Below, piece by piece: positions 1-7,135 of a stretch of 26,511 nucleotides of DNA. The DNA comes from an uncultured Blautia sp. (GTDB taxonomy: Bacteria > Bacillota > Clostridia > Lachnospirales > Lachnospiraceae): assembly GCA_900543715.1 (NCBI GenBank), contig UQSX01000035.1, positions 1-26,511 on the forward strand, written 5' to 3'. Made by a program: the position numbers and the translations under genes. The notes under the pieces are model-generated. The model saw only the letters and a list, made by a program, of their open reading frames with translations. It was not told the origin of the DNA and searched no databases. Each line of letters opens with the position of its first letter. Positions within the stretch are counted from its first letter, which is position 1.

Positions 1-31
1 ACGTAAAGTTGGTAAGACTGGTAAGAAATAA
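1..31 (+). CDS. rplF: 50S ribosomal protein L6, C-terminal end (partial)
   Basis: Only the last nine codons are present, reading RKVGKTGKK and then TAA at 29-31. This basic tail is the usual end of bacterial L6. The position immediately before rplR (17 bases) is the standard spc-operon order (rplF-rplR-rpsE). The rest of the gene lies upstream of the window, so the identification rests on context plus the short tail. Confidence 0.85.
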   Translation, partial: RKVGKTGKK

Positions 32-48
32 TTAAGGAGAGTGTAAAA

Positions 49-417
49 ATGGTTAGTAAAGTATCAAGAGCGAAAGTTCGCGCAAAAAAGCATAGAAGAA
101 TACGTAATCATCTCAGCGGCACCGCTGCTACACCTCGTTTAGCAGTATTCCGCAGCAATAATCATATGTATGCTCAAATTATTGACGATACAGTTGGAAA
201 AACTCTGGTCTCTGCTTCTACAACTCAGAAAGATGTAAAAGCTGAATTAGAAAAAACCAATAACGTTGACGCTGCAGCATATTTAGGAACAGTTATTGCT
301 AAGAGAGCAATCGAGGCTGGAATCAAAGAAGTTGTCTTTGACAGAGGCGGTTTTATATATCACGGAAAAATTAAAGCTTTAGCAGACGCAGCAAGAGAAG
401 CTGGGTTAGAATTCTAA
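49..417 (+). CDS. rplR: 50S ribosomal protein L18
   Basis: The 122-residue protein binds 5S rRNA with L5 and helps place it in the central protuberance of the large subunit. The sequence has the basic N-terminal extension (residues 1-25, rich in Lys/Arg) and the family core with [18 protein letters not shown] and the C-terminal [20 protein letters not shown] block. The start follows a GGAGAG Shine-Dalgarno at about 36-41. It sits between rplF and rpsE as in most bacterial spc operons, and its length is normal for the family (about 120). Confidence 0.98.
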   Translation: MVSKVSRAKVRAKKHRRIRNHLSGTAATPRLAVFRSNNHMYAQIIDDTVGKTLVSASTTQKDVKAELEKTNNVDAAAYLGTVIAKRAIEAGIKEVVFDRGGFIYHGKIKALADAAREAGLEF

Positions 418-435
418 TAAGGGAGGACAGAACAC

Positions 436-945
436 ATGAAACGTTCTATTATTGATGCTAGTCAGTTTGAATTAGAAGAAAAAGTAGTGTCAATCAAGCG
501 TGTAACAAAGGTTGTTAAAGGTGGTCGTAACTTCCGTTTCACAGCTTTAGTTGTTGTAGGTGACGGCAACGGTCATGTTGGCGCTGGTTTAGGAAAAGCA
601 GCCGAAATTCCTGAAGCGATCCGCAAAGGAAAAGAGGATGCTATGAAGAAATTAGTTACTGTAGCAAGAGATGAAAACGGAAGTATTACCCATGACTTCA
701 TCGGAAAATTCGGAAGCGCTCAGATGCTGCTGAAGAAAGCTCCTGAAGGTACTGGTGTTATTGCCGGAGGTCCAGCTCGTGCGGTAATCGAACTTGCAGG
801 TATTAAGAACATCCGTACAAAATGTATGGGTTCCCGTAACAAACAGAACGTAGTTCTGGCTACCATCGCAGGTTTAAGCCAGTTAAAGACTCCGGAAGAG
901 GTTGCTAAACTTCGTGGAAAATCTGTAGATGAGATTTTTGCATAA
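436..945 (+). CDS. rpsE: 30S ribosomal protein S5
   Basis: The 169-residue S5 protein sits at the back of the small subunit near the mRNA entry and the decoding region, and contributes to translational accuracy. The N-terminal double-stranded RNA-binding-like domain begins with [20 protein letters not shown] and carries the [17 protein letters not shown] segment. The C-terminal domain has [19 protein letters not shown]. An AGGGAGGA ribosome-binding site lies about 9 bases upstream. The gene is 18 bases after rplR and 13 before rpmD, so all three are co-transcribed. Confidence 0.98.
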   Translation: MKRSIIDASQFELEEKVVSIKRVTKVVKGGRNFRFTALVVVGDGNGHVGAGLGKAAEIPEAIRKGKEDAMKKLVTVARDENGSITHDFIGKFGSAQMLLKKAPEGTGVIAGGPARAVIELAGIKNIRTKCMGSRNKQNVVLATIAGLSQLKTPEEVAKLRGKSVDEIFA

Positions 946-958
946 GGAGGATTAAAAA

Positions 959-1141
959 ATGGCAGATAAATTAAAAATCACTCTGGTGAAATCTACAATC
1001 GGTGCTGTTCCGAAACATAAAAAAACAGTAGAAGCATTAGGTTTAAGAAAACTGAACAAAACAGTGGAAATGCCGGATAACGCAGCAGTTCGCGGAATGA
1101 TCCAGCAGGTAAGACACTTAGTGAAAGTAGAAGAAATCTAA
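959..1141 (+). CDS. rpmD: 50S ribosomal protein L30
   Basis: This 60-residue single-domain protein of the large subunit has the L30 signature [30 protein letters not shown] followed by the [16 protein letters not shown] end. Length is typical for bacterial L30 (about 60). An AAGGAGG sequence at 944-950 serves as ribosome-binding site and overlaps the rpsE stop codon. It is placed between rpsE and rplO as in Bacillus and E. coli spc operons. Confidence 0.97.
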   Translation: MADKLKITLVKSTIGAVPKHKKTVEALGLRKLNKTVEMPDNAAVRGMIQQVRHLVKVEEI

Positions 1142-1167
1142 TACAGTTTGAAAAAGGAGGTGCCAAC

Positions 1168-1608
1168 ATGGATTTATCAAATTTAAGACCAGCAGAGGGC
1201 TCCAGACAGAGCGATAACTTCAGAAGAGGCCGTGGACATGGTTCAGGAAACGGTAAGACAGCAGGTAAGGGCCATAAAGGACAGAAGGCTCGTTCCGGAG
1301 CTAAGAGACCAGGTTTTGAAGGCGGTCAGATGCCTTTATACAGAAGACTTCCTAAGAGAGGATTCAAATGCAGAAACTCTAAGGAAATCATTGCAGTAAA
1401 TGTAGATATTTTAAACAGATTTGAGGATGGAGCAGAGGTTACTCCAGCAGCTTTACTGGCTTCAGGTGCTATCTCCAAATTAGGAGATGGTGTAAAACTT
1501 CTGGGCAACGGAGAATTAACAAAGAAGCTGAATGTAAAGGTGAATGCTGTCAGCGAAAGCGCAAAAGCAAAGATTGAAGCCGCAGGTGGAACAGTAGAGG
1601 TGATCTAA
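1168..1608 (+). CDS. rplO: 50S ribosomal protein L15
   Basis: The 146-residue L15 protein acts late in large-subunit assembly. The N-terminal extended tail (residues 1-60) has the family pattern LRPAEGSRQ, then the Gly/Lys/Arg-rich [26 protein letters not shown] segment and [17 protein letters not shown]. The globular C-terminal half ends with [13 protein letters not shown] strong AAAGGAGGTG Shine-Dalgarno lies just upstream. The stop codon overlaps the secY start by one base (TAATG at 1606-1610), so secY is translationally coupled. Confidence 0.98.
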   Translation: MDLSNLRPAEGSRQSDNFRRGRGHGSGNGKTAGKGHKGQKARSGAKRPGFEGGQMPLYRRLPKRGFKCRNSKEIIAVNVDILNRFEDGAEVTPAALLASGAISKLGDGVKLLGNGELTKKLNVKVNAVSESAKAKIEAAGGTVEVI

Positions 1609-2924
1609 TGCTGCAGACTCTTAAAAATGCCTTTAAAATAAAGGATGTAAGACGTCGAATATTTTATGTACTGTTGATGCTGGTTATCATACGTATCGGA
1701 TCCCAGCTTCCCATACCAGGGGTAGACAGTGATTATTTTAAAGAATGGTTTGCGAGCCAGTCCAGTGATGCATTTAATTTCTTTGATGCATTCACTGGTG
1801 GTTCATTCACCGAAATGTCCATATTTGCATTAAATATTACGCCATACATTACTTCTTCTATTATTATCCAGCTTCTGACTATTGCGATCCCTCAGTTAGA
1901 GGAAATGCATCGTGACGGCGAAGAAGGAAGGAAGAAGCTTACGGCCATTACCCGTTATGTCACAGTAGGCCTTGCTCTTTTCCAGTCTGTAGCAATGACT
2001 GTAGGATTTGGAAACAGAGGCCTGATTCCTGATATGACAGTGATAAAAGGAATCGTAGTAGTGGCTTGCCTGACTGCTGGTTCCAGTATGCTGATGTGGA
2101 TTGGTGAGCGGATTACAGAAAATGGCGTGGGCAACGGTATCTCCATTGTCCTTATGATCAATATCGTATCCAGGATCCCTAACGACCTTGTAAGTCTGTT
2201 CCAGACTTTTGTTCAGGGCAAAACCATTGCCAGAGGCGCATTGGCAGCTCTGATCATTGCAGCTATCATCATTCTTGTGGTGGTTCTGGTTTTGATCTTA
2301 AATGGTGGTATCCGCAGAATTCCGGTTCAGTATTCTAAGAAAATGGTGGGAAGAAAAGTTATGGGCGGCCAGTCCAGTTCTATTCCATTAAAAGTCAATA
2401 CTGCCGGCGTAATCCCAATTATCTTTGCCTCTTCCCTGATGTCTTTCCCGGTTGTTATCGCAAGTTTCCTGGGCAAGACAAATGGTACGGGAATCGGAAG
2501 TGAGATCATGAGAGGTCTGACTTCCAACAACTGGTTTAATCCAAGCCAGCCGGTATATTCTCTTGGTCTGGTACTGTATATTGTACTGGTAATCTTCTTT
2601 GCATATTTCTATACTTCCATTACGTTCAATCCTATGGAAGTAGCGGATAATATGAAAAAACAGGGAGGATTTGTACCTGGTATCCGTCCGGGAAAACCAA
2701 CTCAGGAATATCTGGAAAAGATCTTAAGTTACATTATCTTCATAGGTGCTGCAGGTCTTGTGATTGTAGCCGTGATTCCGTTTTTCTTTAACGGTGTTTT
2801 CGGTGCCAACGTTTCCTTTGGGGGAACATCTATCATCATTGTAGTAGGTGTTGTCCTGGATACCTTAAAACAGATCGAGTCACGTATGCTGGTTCGTAAC
2901 TACAGAGGCTTTTTAAGTGAATAA
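1608..2924 (+). CDS. secY: Preprotein translocase subunit SecY
   Basis: SecY is the channel-forming subunit of the Sec translocon and moves unfolded proteins across or into the cytoplasmic membrane with SecE, SecG and SecA. The 438-residue protein is rich in hydrophobic segments, in line with the ten membrane helices of the family. It contains family landmarks: the IGSQLPIPGVD region after helix 1, the NITPYITSSIIIQLL plug/helix-2 region, the RRIPVQYSKKMVGR cytoplasmic loop, NPMEVADNMKKQGGFVPGIRPG, and the C-terminal MLVRNYRGFL. Translation couples to rplO through the TAATG overlap, and the ribosome-binding sequence is GTAGAGGTG inside the end of rplO. Confidence 0.98.
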   Translation: MLQTLKNAFKIKDVRRRIFYVLLMLVIIRIGSQLPIPGVDSDYFKEWFASQSSDAFNFFDAFTGGSFTEMSIFALNITPYITSSIIIQLLTIAIPQLEEMHRDGEEGRKKLTAITRYVTVGLALFQSVAMTVGFGNRGLIPDMTVIKGIVVVACLTAGSSMLMWIGERITENGVGNGISIVLMINIVSRIPNDLVSLFQTFVQGKTIARGALAALIIAAIIILVVVLVLILNGGIRRIPVQYSKKMVGRKVMGGQSSSIPLKVNTAGVIPIIFASSLMSFPVVIASFLGKTNGTGIGSEIMRGLTSNNWFNPSQPVYSLGLVLYIVLVIFFAYFYTSITFNPMEVADNMKKQGGFVPGIRPGKPTQEYLEKILSYIIFIGAAGLVIVAVIPFFFNGVFGANVSFGGTSIIIVVGVVLDTLKQIESRMLVRNYRGFLSE

Positions 2925-2955
2925 AGGAGTATGTTAGAACGGACTCTATTAAGAA

Positions 2956-3021
2956 AGAGACCGTCGCAGGAAGAACAGGTTTTCATCCGTTGTAAAATCT
3001 TCTTTTTCTGCGGCTGTCTCT
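2956..3021 (+). promoter_or_regulatory. Long imperfect stem-loop in the secY-adk intergenic region
   Basis: AGAGAC (2956-2961) pairs with GTCTCT (3016-3021). After one mismatch, GTCGCAG (2963-2969) pairs with CTGCGGC (3008-3014), with one G-U pair. An A/G run then faces a T run. The apical loop is large. There is no T-tract after the outer stem, so it is not a standard terminator. It could be an mRNA processing or attenuation element between secY and adk. No function can be assigned from sequence alone. Confidence 0.5.
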
Positions 3022-3107
3022 AAAATATTATATGGCGAAAATTCTGTAATTGGTGTATTATGATGATGTTGAATGTTTACCATGACATTCCAGAAAGGGG
3101 AAAAGGT

Positions 3108-3752
3108 ATGAAGATTATCATGTTAGGTGCACCTGGTGCAGGAAAAGGCACACAGGCAAAAAAAATTGCTCAGAAATATGGAATTCCGCATATTTCTACT
3201 GGAGATATCTTCAGAGCTAACATTAAAAACGGGACAGAATTAGGAAAGAAAGCAAAAACTTATATGGATCAGGGACTTCTGGTTCCCGATGAACTGACCG
3301 TAGATCTGGTTATTGACAGGGTGAATCAGGAAGACTGCAAAAACGGCTATATTCTGGATGGATTCCCAAGAACGATTCCTCAGGCAGAAAGCCTGGATGC
3401 TGCTCTGGCTAAAATGGGTCAGAAGGTAGACTATGCCATCAATGTAGAAGTACCTGATGAGAACATCATTAGCCGTATGTCAGGCAGAAGAGCCTGTGTT
3501 GGATGCGGAGCCACTTATCATATCAAGTATAATCCGCCAAAGACAGAAGATGTATGTGATACCTGTGGTGAGAAGCTGATTTTAAGAGATGACGATAAGC
3601 CGGAAACGGTTCAGAAACGTCTCGGCGTATACCATGATCAGACTCAGCCGCTTATTGACTACTATGGAAAAGCAGGTGTACTGAAGGAAGTTGACGGTAC
3701 CGTTGACATGGAAGAGGTATTCCAGGCTATCGTGGATATATTAGGAGCGTAA
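3108..3752 (+). CDS. adk: Adenylate kinase
   Basis: The enzyme catalyses ATP + AMP to 2 ADP in the cytoplasm. The preferred start at 3108 gives 214 residues beginning [16 protein letters not shown], with the P-loop GAPGAGKGT at residues 7-15. It is preceded by AGAAAGGGG at a suitable distance. An in-frame ATG at 3060 would add 16 residues with no family similarity. The AMP-binding STGDIFR and [11 protein letters not shown] motifs are present. The lid carries two CxxC pairs (CVGC and CDTC), so this is the zinc-binding long form typical of Gram-positive bacteria. The secY-adk-map order is the classic Firmicutes arrangement. Confidence 0.97.
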   Translation: MKIIMLGAPGAGKGTQAKKIAQKYGIPHISTGDIFRANIKNGTELGKKAKTYMDQGLLVPDELTVDLVIDRVNQEDCKNGYILDGFPRTIPQAESLDAALAKMGQKVDYAINVEVPDENIISRMSGRRACVGCGATYHIKYNPPKTEDVCDTCGEKLILRDDDKPETVQKRLGVYHDQTQPLIDYYGKAGVLKEVDGTVDMEEVFQAIVDILGA

Positions 3753-3757
3753 AAAGC

Positions 3758-4528
3758 ATGTCAGTAACAATCAAAACTGCCAGAGAGATCGAACTTATGA
3801 GAGAAGCAGGCAGACTTCTGGAAAAAGTACATGATGAACTTGCCGAATTTGTCAGACCAGGGATAAGCACTCTGGATATTGACCAGTTCGGAGAGAAACT
3901 TATCAGAAATCTGGGCTGTACTCCGAACTTTTTGAATTACAATGGCTATCCGGCCTCGATTTGTGTGTCTGTGAATGACGAAGTGGTCCATGGCATCCCG
4001 AAAAAGAACAGGATCCTCCAGGAAGGAGATATTGTCAGCCTGGATGCGGGGCTGATCTATAAGGGATATCATTCAGATGCTGCCAGGACCCATGCTGTGG
4101 GGAAAATTTCCCCGGAAGCTCAGCAGTTGATCGATGTGACGAGACAGAGTTTCTTTGAAGGGATCAAATACGCCAAAGCGGGAAACCATCTCCATGATAT
4201 ATCCGCAGCTATCGGCAACTATGCCCAGCAGTTCGGATACGGAGTAGTCCGGGATCTGGTGGGACATGGAATCGGCACTCATCTTCACGAAGATCCTCAG
4301 ATCCCTAATTTTCCTCAAAAGAGGAGAGGGATCCGGCTGGTTCCTGGTATGACTTTGGCTATTGAGCCTATGATCAACCAAGGAAGGGCCGATGTGGAAT
4401 GGCTGAGTGATGACTGGACAGTAGTGACCCAGGACGGTTCTCTATCTGCTCACTATGAAAACACCATTCTGATCACAGAAGGAGATCCGGAAATCCTCAC
4501 CTTCAGCGGAAAAAAGGAGCAGGCATGA
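3758..4528 (+). CDS. map: Methionine aminopeptidase, type I
   Basis: The enzyme removes the initiator methionine from nascent proteins using a dinuclear metal centre. The 256-residue protein has all the expected metal ligands: D96 (SLDAG), D107 (HSDAART), H170 (GHGIGTHLHE), E203 (AIEPM) and E234 (HYENT). The conserved substrate-site H78 lies in NDEVVHGIP. Length matches type Ia enzymes, with no N-terminal zinc finger. It starts 5 bases after adk and overlaps the next gene by 4 bases (ATGA), so these genes form one tightly coupled unit. Confidence 0.97.
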   Translation: MSVTIKTAREIELMREAGRLLEKVHDELAEFVRPGISTLDIDQFGEKLIRNLGCTPNFLNYNGYPASICVSVNDEVVHGIPKKNRILQEGDIVSLDAGLIYKGYHSDAARTHAVGKISPEAQQLIDVTRQSFFEGIKYAKAGNHLHDISAAIGNYAQQFGYGVVRDLVGHGIGTHLHEDPQIPNFPQKRRGIRLVPGMTLAIEPMINQGRADVEWLSDDWTVVTQDGSLSAHYENTILITEGDPEILTFSGKKEQA

Positions 4529-4800
4529 GAGAATTTAAAACGGGAATGCTGGCCGTGTCTAAGGCTGGACATGACAAAGGAAAAACTTATGTGGTGGTAA
4601 AGACCGATGAGGAATATGTATATCTTGCAGACGGAAAGAACCGCAGTGTTTCCTGCCCGAAGAAAAAGAAAAGAAAGCATATTCAGATCAATTATCAGAT
4701 TCCGGGCCTTCTTCTGGAAGTCCTGAGTAAGGATCTGGAGCTTGAAGATGAACAGATAAGAAAAGCCATTAAAGAGTATATGAATCAACAGGAGGTTTAA
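4525..4800 (+). CDS. KOW-domain (L14e-like) putative RNA-binding protein
   Basis: This 91-residue basic protein begins with a KOW-like segment, roughly residues 5-45 ([20 protein letters not shown]). That segment resembles the SH3-like fold of archaeal/eukaryotic L14e and of L24/NusG. A run of lysines (PKKKKRKH) and a short acidic helical tail follow. It overlaps map by 4 bases and is 5 bases from infA, so it is co-translated with translation genes, which suggests a ribosome- or RNA-associated role. Similar small KOW proteins occur at this position in other Clostridia, from general knowledge. The exact function is unknown to me. Confidence 0.8.
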   Translation: MREFKTGMLAVSKAGHDKGKTYVVVKTDEEYVYLADGKNRSVSCPKKKKRKHIQINYQIPGLLLEVLSKDLELEDEQIRKAIKEYMNQQEV

Positions 4801-4805
4801 GTTGT

Positions 4806-5024
4806 ATGTCAAAGGCAGATGTTATTGAAGTAGAAGGAACGGTAGTTGAAAAACTGCCAAACGCAATGTTTAAAGTAGAGCTGGAAAATAAGCATGTGAT
4901 CCTGGCTCATATCAGCGGGAAGTTAAGGATGAACTTCATCCGTATCCTTCCAGGGGACAAAGTTACTATTGAAATGTCACCTTACGATCTGAGCAAGGGA
5001 AGGATTATCTGGAGAGATAAATAA
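4806..5024 (+). CDS. infA: Translation initiation factor IF-1
   Basis: This is the 72-residue OB-fold initiation factor that binds the A site of the 30S subunit with IF-2 and IF-3. The sequence has the full family pattern: [20 protein letters not shown], then [22 protein letters not shown] and the C-terminal [11 protein letters not shown]. An AGGAGG at 4790-4795, inside the end of the preceding gene, serves as its ribosome-binding site. It is the last gene of this transcription block, since a hairpin and then a new promoter follow. Confidence 0.98.
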   Translation: MSKADVIEVEGTVVEKLPNAMFKVELENKHVILAHISGKLRMNFIRILPGDKVTIEMSPYDLSKGRIIWRDK

Positions 5025-5064
5025 TTGGAAACAGGCTGGTCCGGTTTTAATTATCATAAGTGAG

Positions 5065-5112
5065 AAATACCCTGCGGAAAACAGTACGGAGCTGTTTTTT
5101 GCAGGGTATTTT
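5065..5112 (+). terminator. Terminator-like hairpin after infA
   Basis: The outer stem is AAATACCCTGC (5065-5075) with GCAGGGTATTT (5101-5111). Inside it, AAAACAG pairs with CTGTTTT. The result is one long, nearly continuous hairpin 40 bases after infA. The 3' side ends in TATTTTA, a short T-rich stretch. Together with the promoter found 30 bases downstream, this separates the infA block from the rpmJ-alpha block. Confidence 0.75.
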
Positions 5113-5144
5113 ACATGAAAGATTAAAATTTCGTAAAAAAGTTC

Positions 5145-5173
5145 TTGCATTCTTGTCAGAGAGGTGTTATTAT
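5145..5173 (+). promoter_or_regulatory. Promoter for the rpmJ-rpsM-rplQ operon
   Basis: A sigma-A-type promoter can be read directly: TTGCAT (-35, 5145-5150), a 17-base spacer, and TATTAT (-10, 5168-5173). Predicted transcription start is near 5180, about 30 bases before the rpmJ GTG. It is placed directly after the infA hairpin. Confidence 0.8.
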
Positions 5174-5211
5174 ATCAAATGTACTTTTATGCTCAGAAAG
5201 GAGGAAGAACA

Positions 5212-5325
5212 GTGAAGGTAAGATCATCTGTAAAACCAATTTGCGAAAAGTGCAAGGTTATCAAAAGAAAGGGAAGCATCAGAATCATCTGTGAAAACCC
5301 GAAACACAAACAGCGTCAGGGCTAA
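5212..5325 (+). CDS. rpmJ: 50S ribosomal protein L36
   Basis: This is the 37-residue, smallest large-subunit protein. The reading frame begins with GTG at 5212 and gives [20 protein letters not shown] and onward, ending KHKQRQG. The zinc ligands C11, C14, C27 and H32 are all present (the C+ form). AAAGGAGGAA lies 5 to 6 bases upstream of the GTG, which supports the start. The use of GTG differs from the ATG of the other ribosomal genes here. It is the first gene after the promoter at 5145-5173. Confidence 0.96.
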   Translation: MKVRSSVKPICEKCKVIKRKGSIRIICENPKHKQRQG

Positions 5326-5655
5326 TTCATGATCATATATGACTAGTTACTGGCGATTTGTTTGTGTTAATTTTAGTGCGGCTGCAGTATGAACCGCCAG
5401 GAGGCGTTGTTCATGCTGATCAAATATAGTAATATTAGAATGGTACAGTATGTATCATCTCCTGTGGCTGTCTGTACCGAGAAGACAGCAGAAGAATATT
5501 GCTTAATACCGGTATACGCCAATACCGGAAAGGCTGCGTAAAATTATCAGAGGAAGGCAGAGCCTTTCCTTTCAGCGGCTGGACGCGTAGAATTCCGTCA
5601 ATTTTATGTGTCTCAATTAGGAACAATATTAACAGAAAAATGGAGGAACAAATAC
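5326..5655 (+). promoter_or_regulatory. Structured leader RNA between rpmJ and rpsM (candidate ribosomal-protein autoregulatory element)
   Basis: There is no credible gene in these 330 bases, but several helices can be seen. (a) AGTATGAAC-CGCC (5386-5398) with GGCG-TT-GTTCATGCT (5403-5417). (b) GGTACAG (5442-5448) with CTGTACC (5472-5478). (c) GCTGTCT (5467-5473) with AGACAGC (5483-5489); helix c interlocks with b as in an H-type pseudoknot. (d) CCGGTAT (5509-5515) with ATACCGG (5522-5528). (e) A local hairpin AGGAAGGC/GCCTTTCCT (5551-5570). (f) A competing 9-bp pairing GGAAAGGCT (5527-5535) with AGCCTTTCC (5561-5569). The rpsM ribosome-binding site (GGAGG, 5642-5646) lies downstream. In E. 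coli the same operon is controlled by S4 binding to a pseudoknot before rpsM. A comparable role here is inference. Confidence 0.6.
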
Positions 5656-6027
5656 ATGGCTCGTATAGCTGGTGTAGACTTACCAAGAGAAAAACGTATT
5701 GAAATCGGTCTGACTTATATCTATGGAATCGGAAGATCCAGCGCAGACCGCATTCTGGAAAAAGCAGGCGTAAATCCTGACACTCGTGTCAGAGATATCA
5801 CTGACGAAGAAGTAGGAAAGATCCGTGACGCTATTGATGAGTTACAGATCCCTGTAGAGGGTGATTTAAGAAGAGAGATCGCTCTGAATATCAAGAGACT
5901 TCAGGAGATCGGATGCTACAGAGGTATCCGTCATCGTAAAGGACTTCCTGTTCGTGGACAGAAGACTAAGACAAATGCAAGAACAAGAAAAGGTCCTAAG
6001 AGAACAGTTGCTAACAAGAAGAAATAA
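5656..6027 (+). CDS. rpsM: 30S ribosomal protein S13
   Basis: The 123-residue S13 protein sits in the head of the small subunit and contacts the P-site tRNA and the inter-subunit bridge. The sequence starts [27 protein letters not shown], with the helix-hairpin-helix-like core and the very basic tail ([15 protein letters not shown], ending KKK). The start at 5656 has GGAGG 9 bases upstream. A longer in-frame start at 5608 would add 16 residues without family similarity. It opens the rpsM-rpsK-rpsD-rpoA-rplQ run. Confidence 0.97.
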   Translation: MARIAGVDLPREKRIEIGLTYIYGIGRSSADRILEKAGVNPDTRVRDITDEEVGKIRDAIDELQIPVEGDLRREIALNIKRLQEIGCYRGIRHRKGLPVRGQKTKTNARTRKGPKRTVANKKK

Positions 6028-6040
6028 TAAGCAGACTGTT

Positions 6041-6098
6041 TTAGTTTAGAAATTTACCAAGTGTTTGAATATTAGAGAAAGTAGGTTAGTTTAGAAAT
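6041..6098 (+). repeat. 13-base direct repeat flanking the rpsK start
   Basis: TTAGTTTAGAAAT occurs at 6041-6053 and again at 6086-6098, with a 45-base period. The second copy contains the first two bases of the rpsK ATG. Both lie in the rpsM-rpsK spacer. A small tandem duplication or a protein/RNA recognition site are both possible. The sequence gives no further hint. Confidence 0.6.
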
Positions 6099-6489
6099 GG
6101 CTAAAGTTACAAAAAAAGTGACAAAAAAGCGTGTTAAGAAAAACGTTGAACGCGGACAGGCACATATCCAGTCTTCTTTCAATAACACAATCGTTACATT
6201 GACAGATGCTGAAGGTAATGCTTTATCATGGGCAAGTGCCGGTGGTCTGGGATTTAAAGGTTCAAGGAAATCTACTCCATATGCAGCTCAGATGGCTGCA
6301 GAAACAGCTGCAAAGGCAGCAATTGTTCATGGTCTGAAGACTGTTGACGTTTTTGTAAAAGGACCTGGTTCAGGAAGAGAAGCAGCGATCCGCGCACTGG
6401 CAGCATGCGGCATCGAAGTTACAAGTATTAAAGACGTAACACCGGTTCCACACAATGGTTGCCGTCCACCAAAACGCAGAAGAGTCTAA
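6097..6489 (+). CDS. rpsK: 30S ribosomal protein S11
   Basis: The 130-residue S11 protein lies on the platform of the small subunit next to the mRNA exit. After a Lys/Val-rich N-terminus comes the family core: [20 protein letters not shown], then [17 protein letters not shown], and the C-terminal [18 protein letters not shown]. The upstream Shine-Dalgarno is weak (GTAGG about 11 bases before the ATG), unlike its neighbours. The start codon is part of a 13-base direct repeat (see the repeat entry). Confidence 0.97.
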   Translation: MAKVTKKVTKKRVKKNVERGQAHIQSSFNNTIVTLTDAEGNALSWASAGGLGFKGSRKSTPYAAQMAAETAAKAAIVHGLKTVDVFVKGPGSGREAAIRALAACGIEVTSIKDVTPVPHNGCRPPKRRRV

Positions 6490-6507
6490 TTAGGAGGTCA
6501 AATAATC

Positions 6508-7101
6508 ATGGCAGTAAATAGAGTACCAGTTCTGAAAAGATGCAGGTCCTTAGGTCTGGACCCGGTATATTTAGGAATCGATAAGAAATCCACCAGACAG
6601 TTAAAAAGATCAAGCAGAAAAGTGTCTGAATACGGACTTCAGTTAAGAGAAAAACAGAAAGCAAAATTCATCTACGGCGTTCTGGAAAAACCATTCCGCA
6701 ACTATTACAAGAAAGCAGACCAGAAACCAGGACAGACAGGTGAAAATCTGATGGTTATGCTGGAGACACGTCTGGACAATGTAATTTTCCGTCTTGGATT
6801 TGCAAGAACAAGAAAAGAAGCAAGACAGATCGTTGACCACAAGCACGTATTAGTAAACGGCAAGCAGGTAAACATTCCTTCTTACCTGATAAAAGCAGGC
6901 GATGTGATCGAAATCAAAGAGAAATGCAAAGGTTCTCAGAGATACAAAGATATCCTGGAAGTAACAGGCGGACGTCTTGTTCCGGCTTGGCTGGATGTTG
7001 ACCAGGAAGCTCTGAAAGGTGAAGTGAAAGCACTTCCTACAAGAGAAGAGATCGACGTACCTGTAAACGAAATGTTAATCGTCGAGTTGTACTCCAAATA
7101 A
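6508..7101 (+). CDS. rpsD: 30S ribosomal protein S4 (zinc-less form)
   Basis: This 197-residue S4 is a primary 16S rRNA-binding protein that starts small-subunit assembly, and in several bacteria it also represses its own operon. The S4 RNA-binding domain is clear: [34 protein letters not shown] and [16 protein letters not shown]. The N-terminal region keeps only one cysteine (KRCRSLG) of the usual four-Cys zinc site, so this is the C- form. [12 protein letters not shown] and the FRNYY segment follow as in the family. The AGGAGG upstream at 6492-6497 is strong. Its place in the alpha operon makes it the natural candidate effector for the leader at 5326-5655. Confidence 0.97.
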   Translation: MAVNRVPVLKRCRSLGLDPVYLGIDKKSTRQLKRSSRKVSEYGLQLREKQKAKFIYGVLEKPFRNYYKKADQKPGQTGENLMVMLETRLDNVIFRLGFARTRKEARQIVDHKHVLVNGKQVNIPSYLIKAGDVIEIKEKCKGSQRYKDILEVTGGRLVPAWLDVDQEALKGEVKALPTREEIDVPVNEMLIVELYSK

Positions 7102-7135
7102 TTAAGGATTATGCACGTAGCAAGGAGGGCTTTGC

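Noticed and set aside
2931..3023. 30-codon plus-strand frame after secY (starts MLERTLLRKRPSQ)
   Set aside because: The AGGAG motif is only one base from the ATG, too close to function, and the frame coincides with an RNA stem-loop that explains the sequence pattern.
5499..5702. Short frames inside the rpmJ-rpsM leader
   Set aside because: They lack ribosome-binding sites and family similarity, and overlap rpsM in another frame. The region is better explained as structured RNA.
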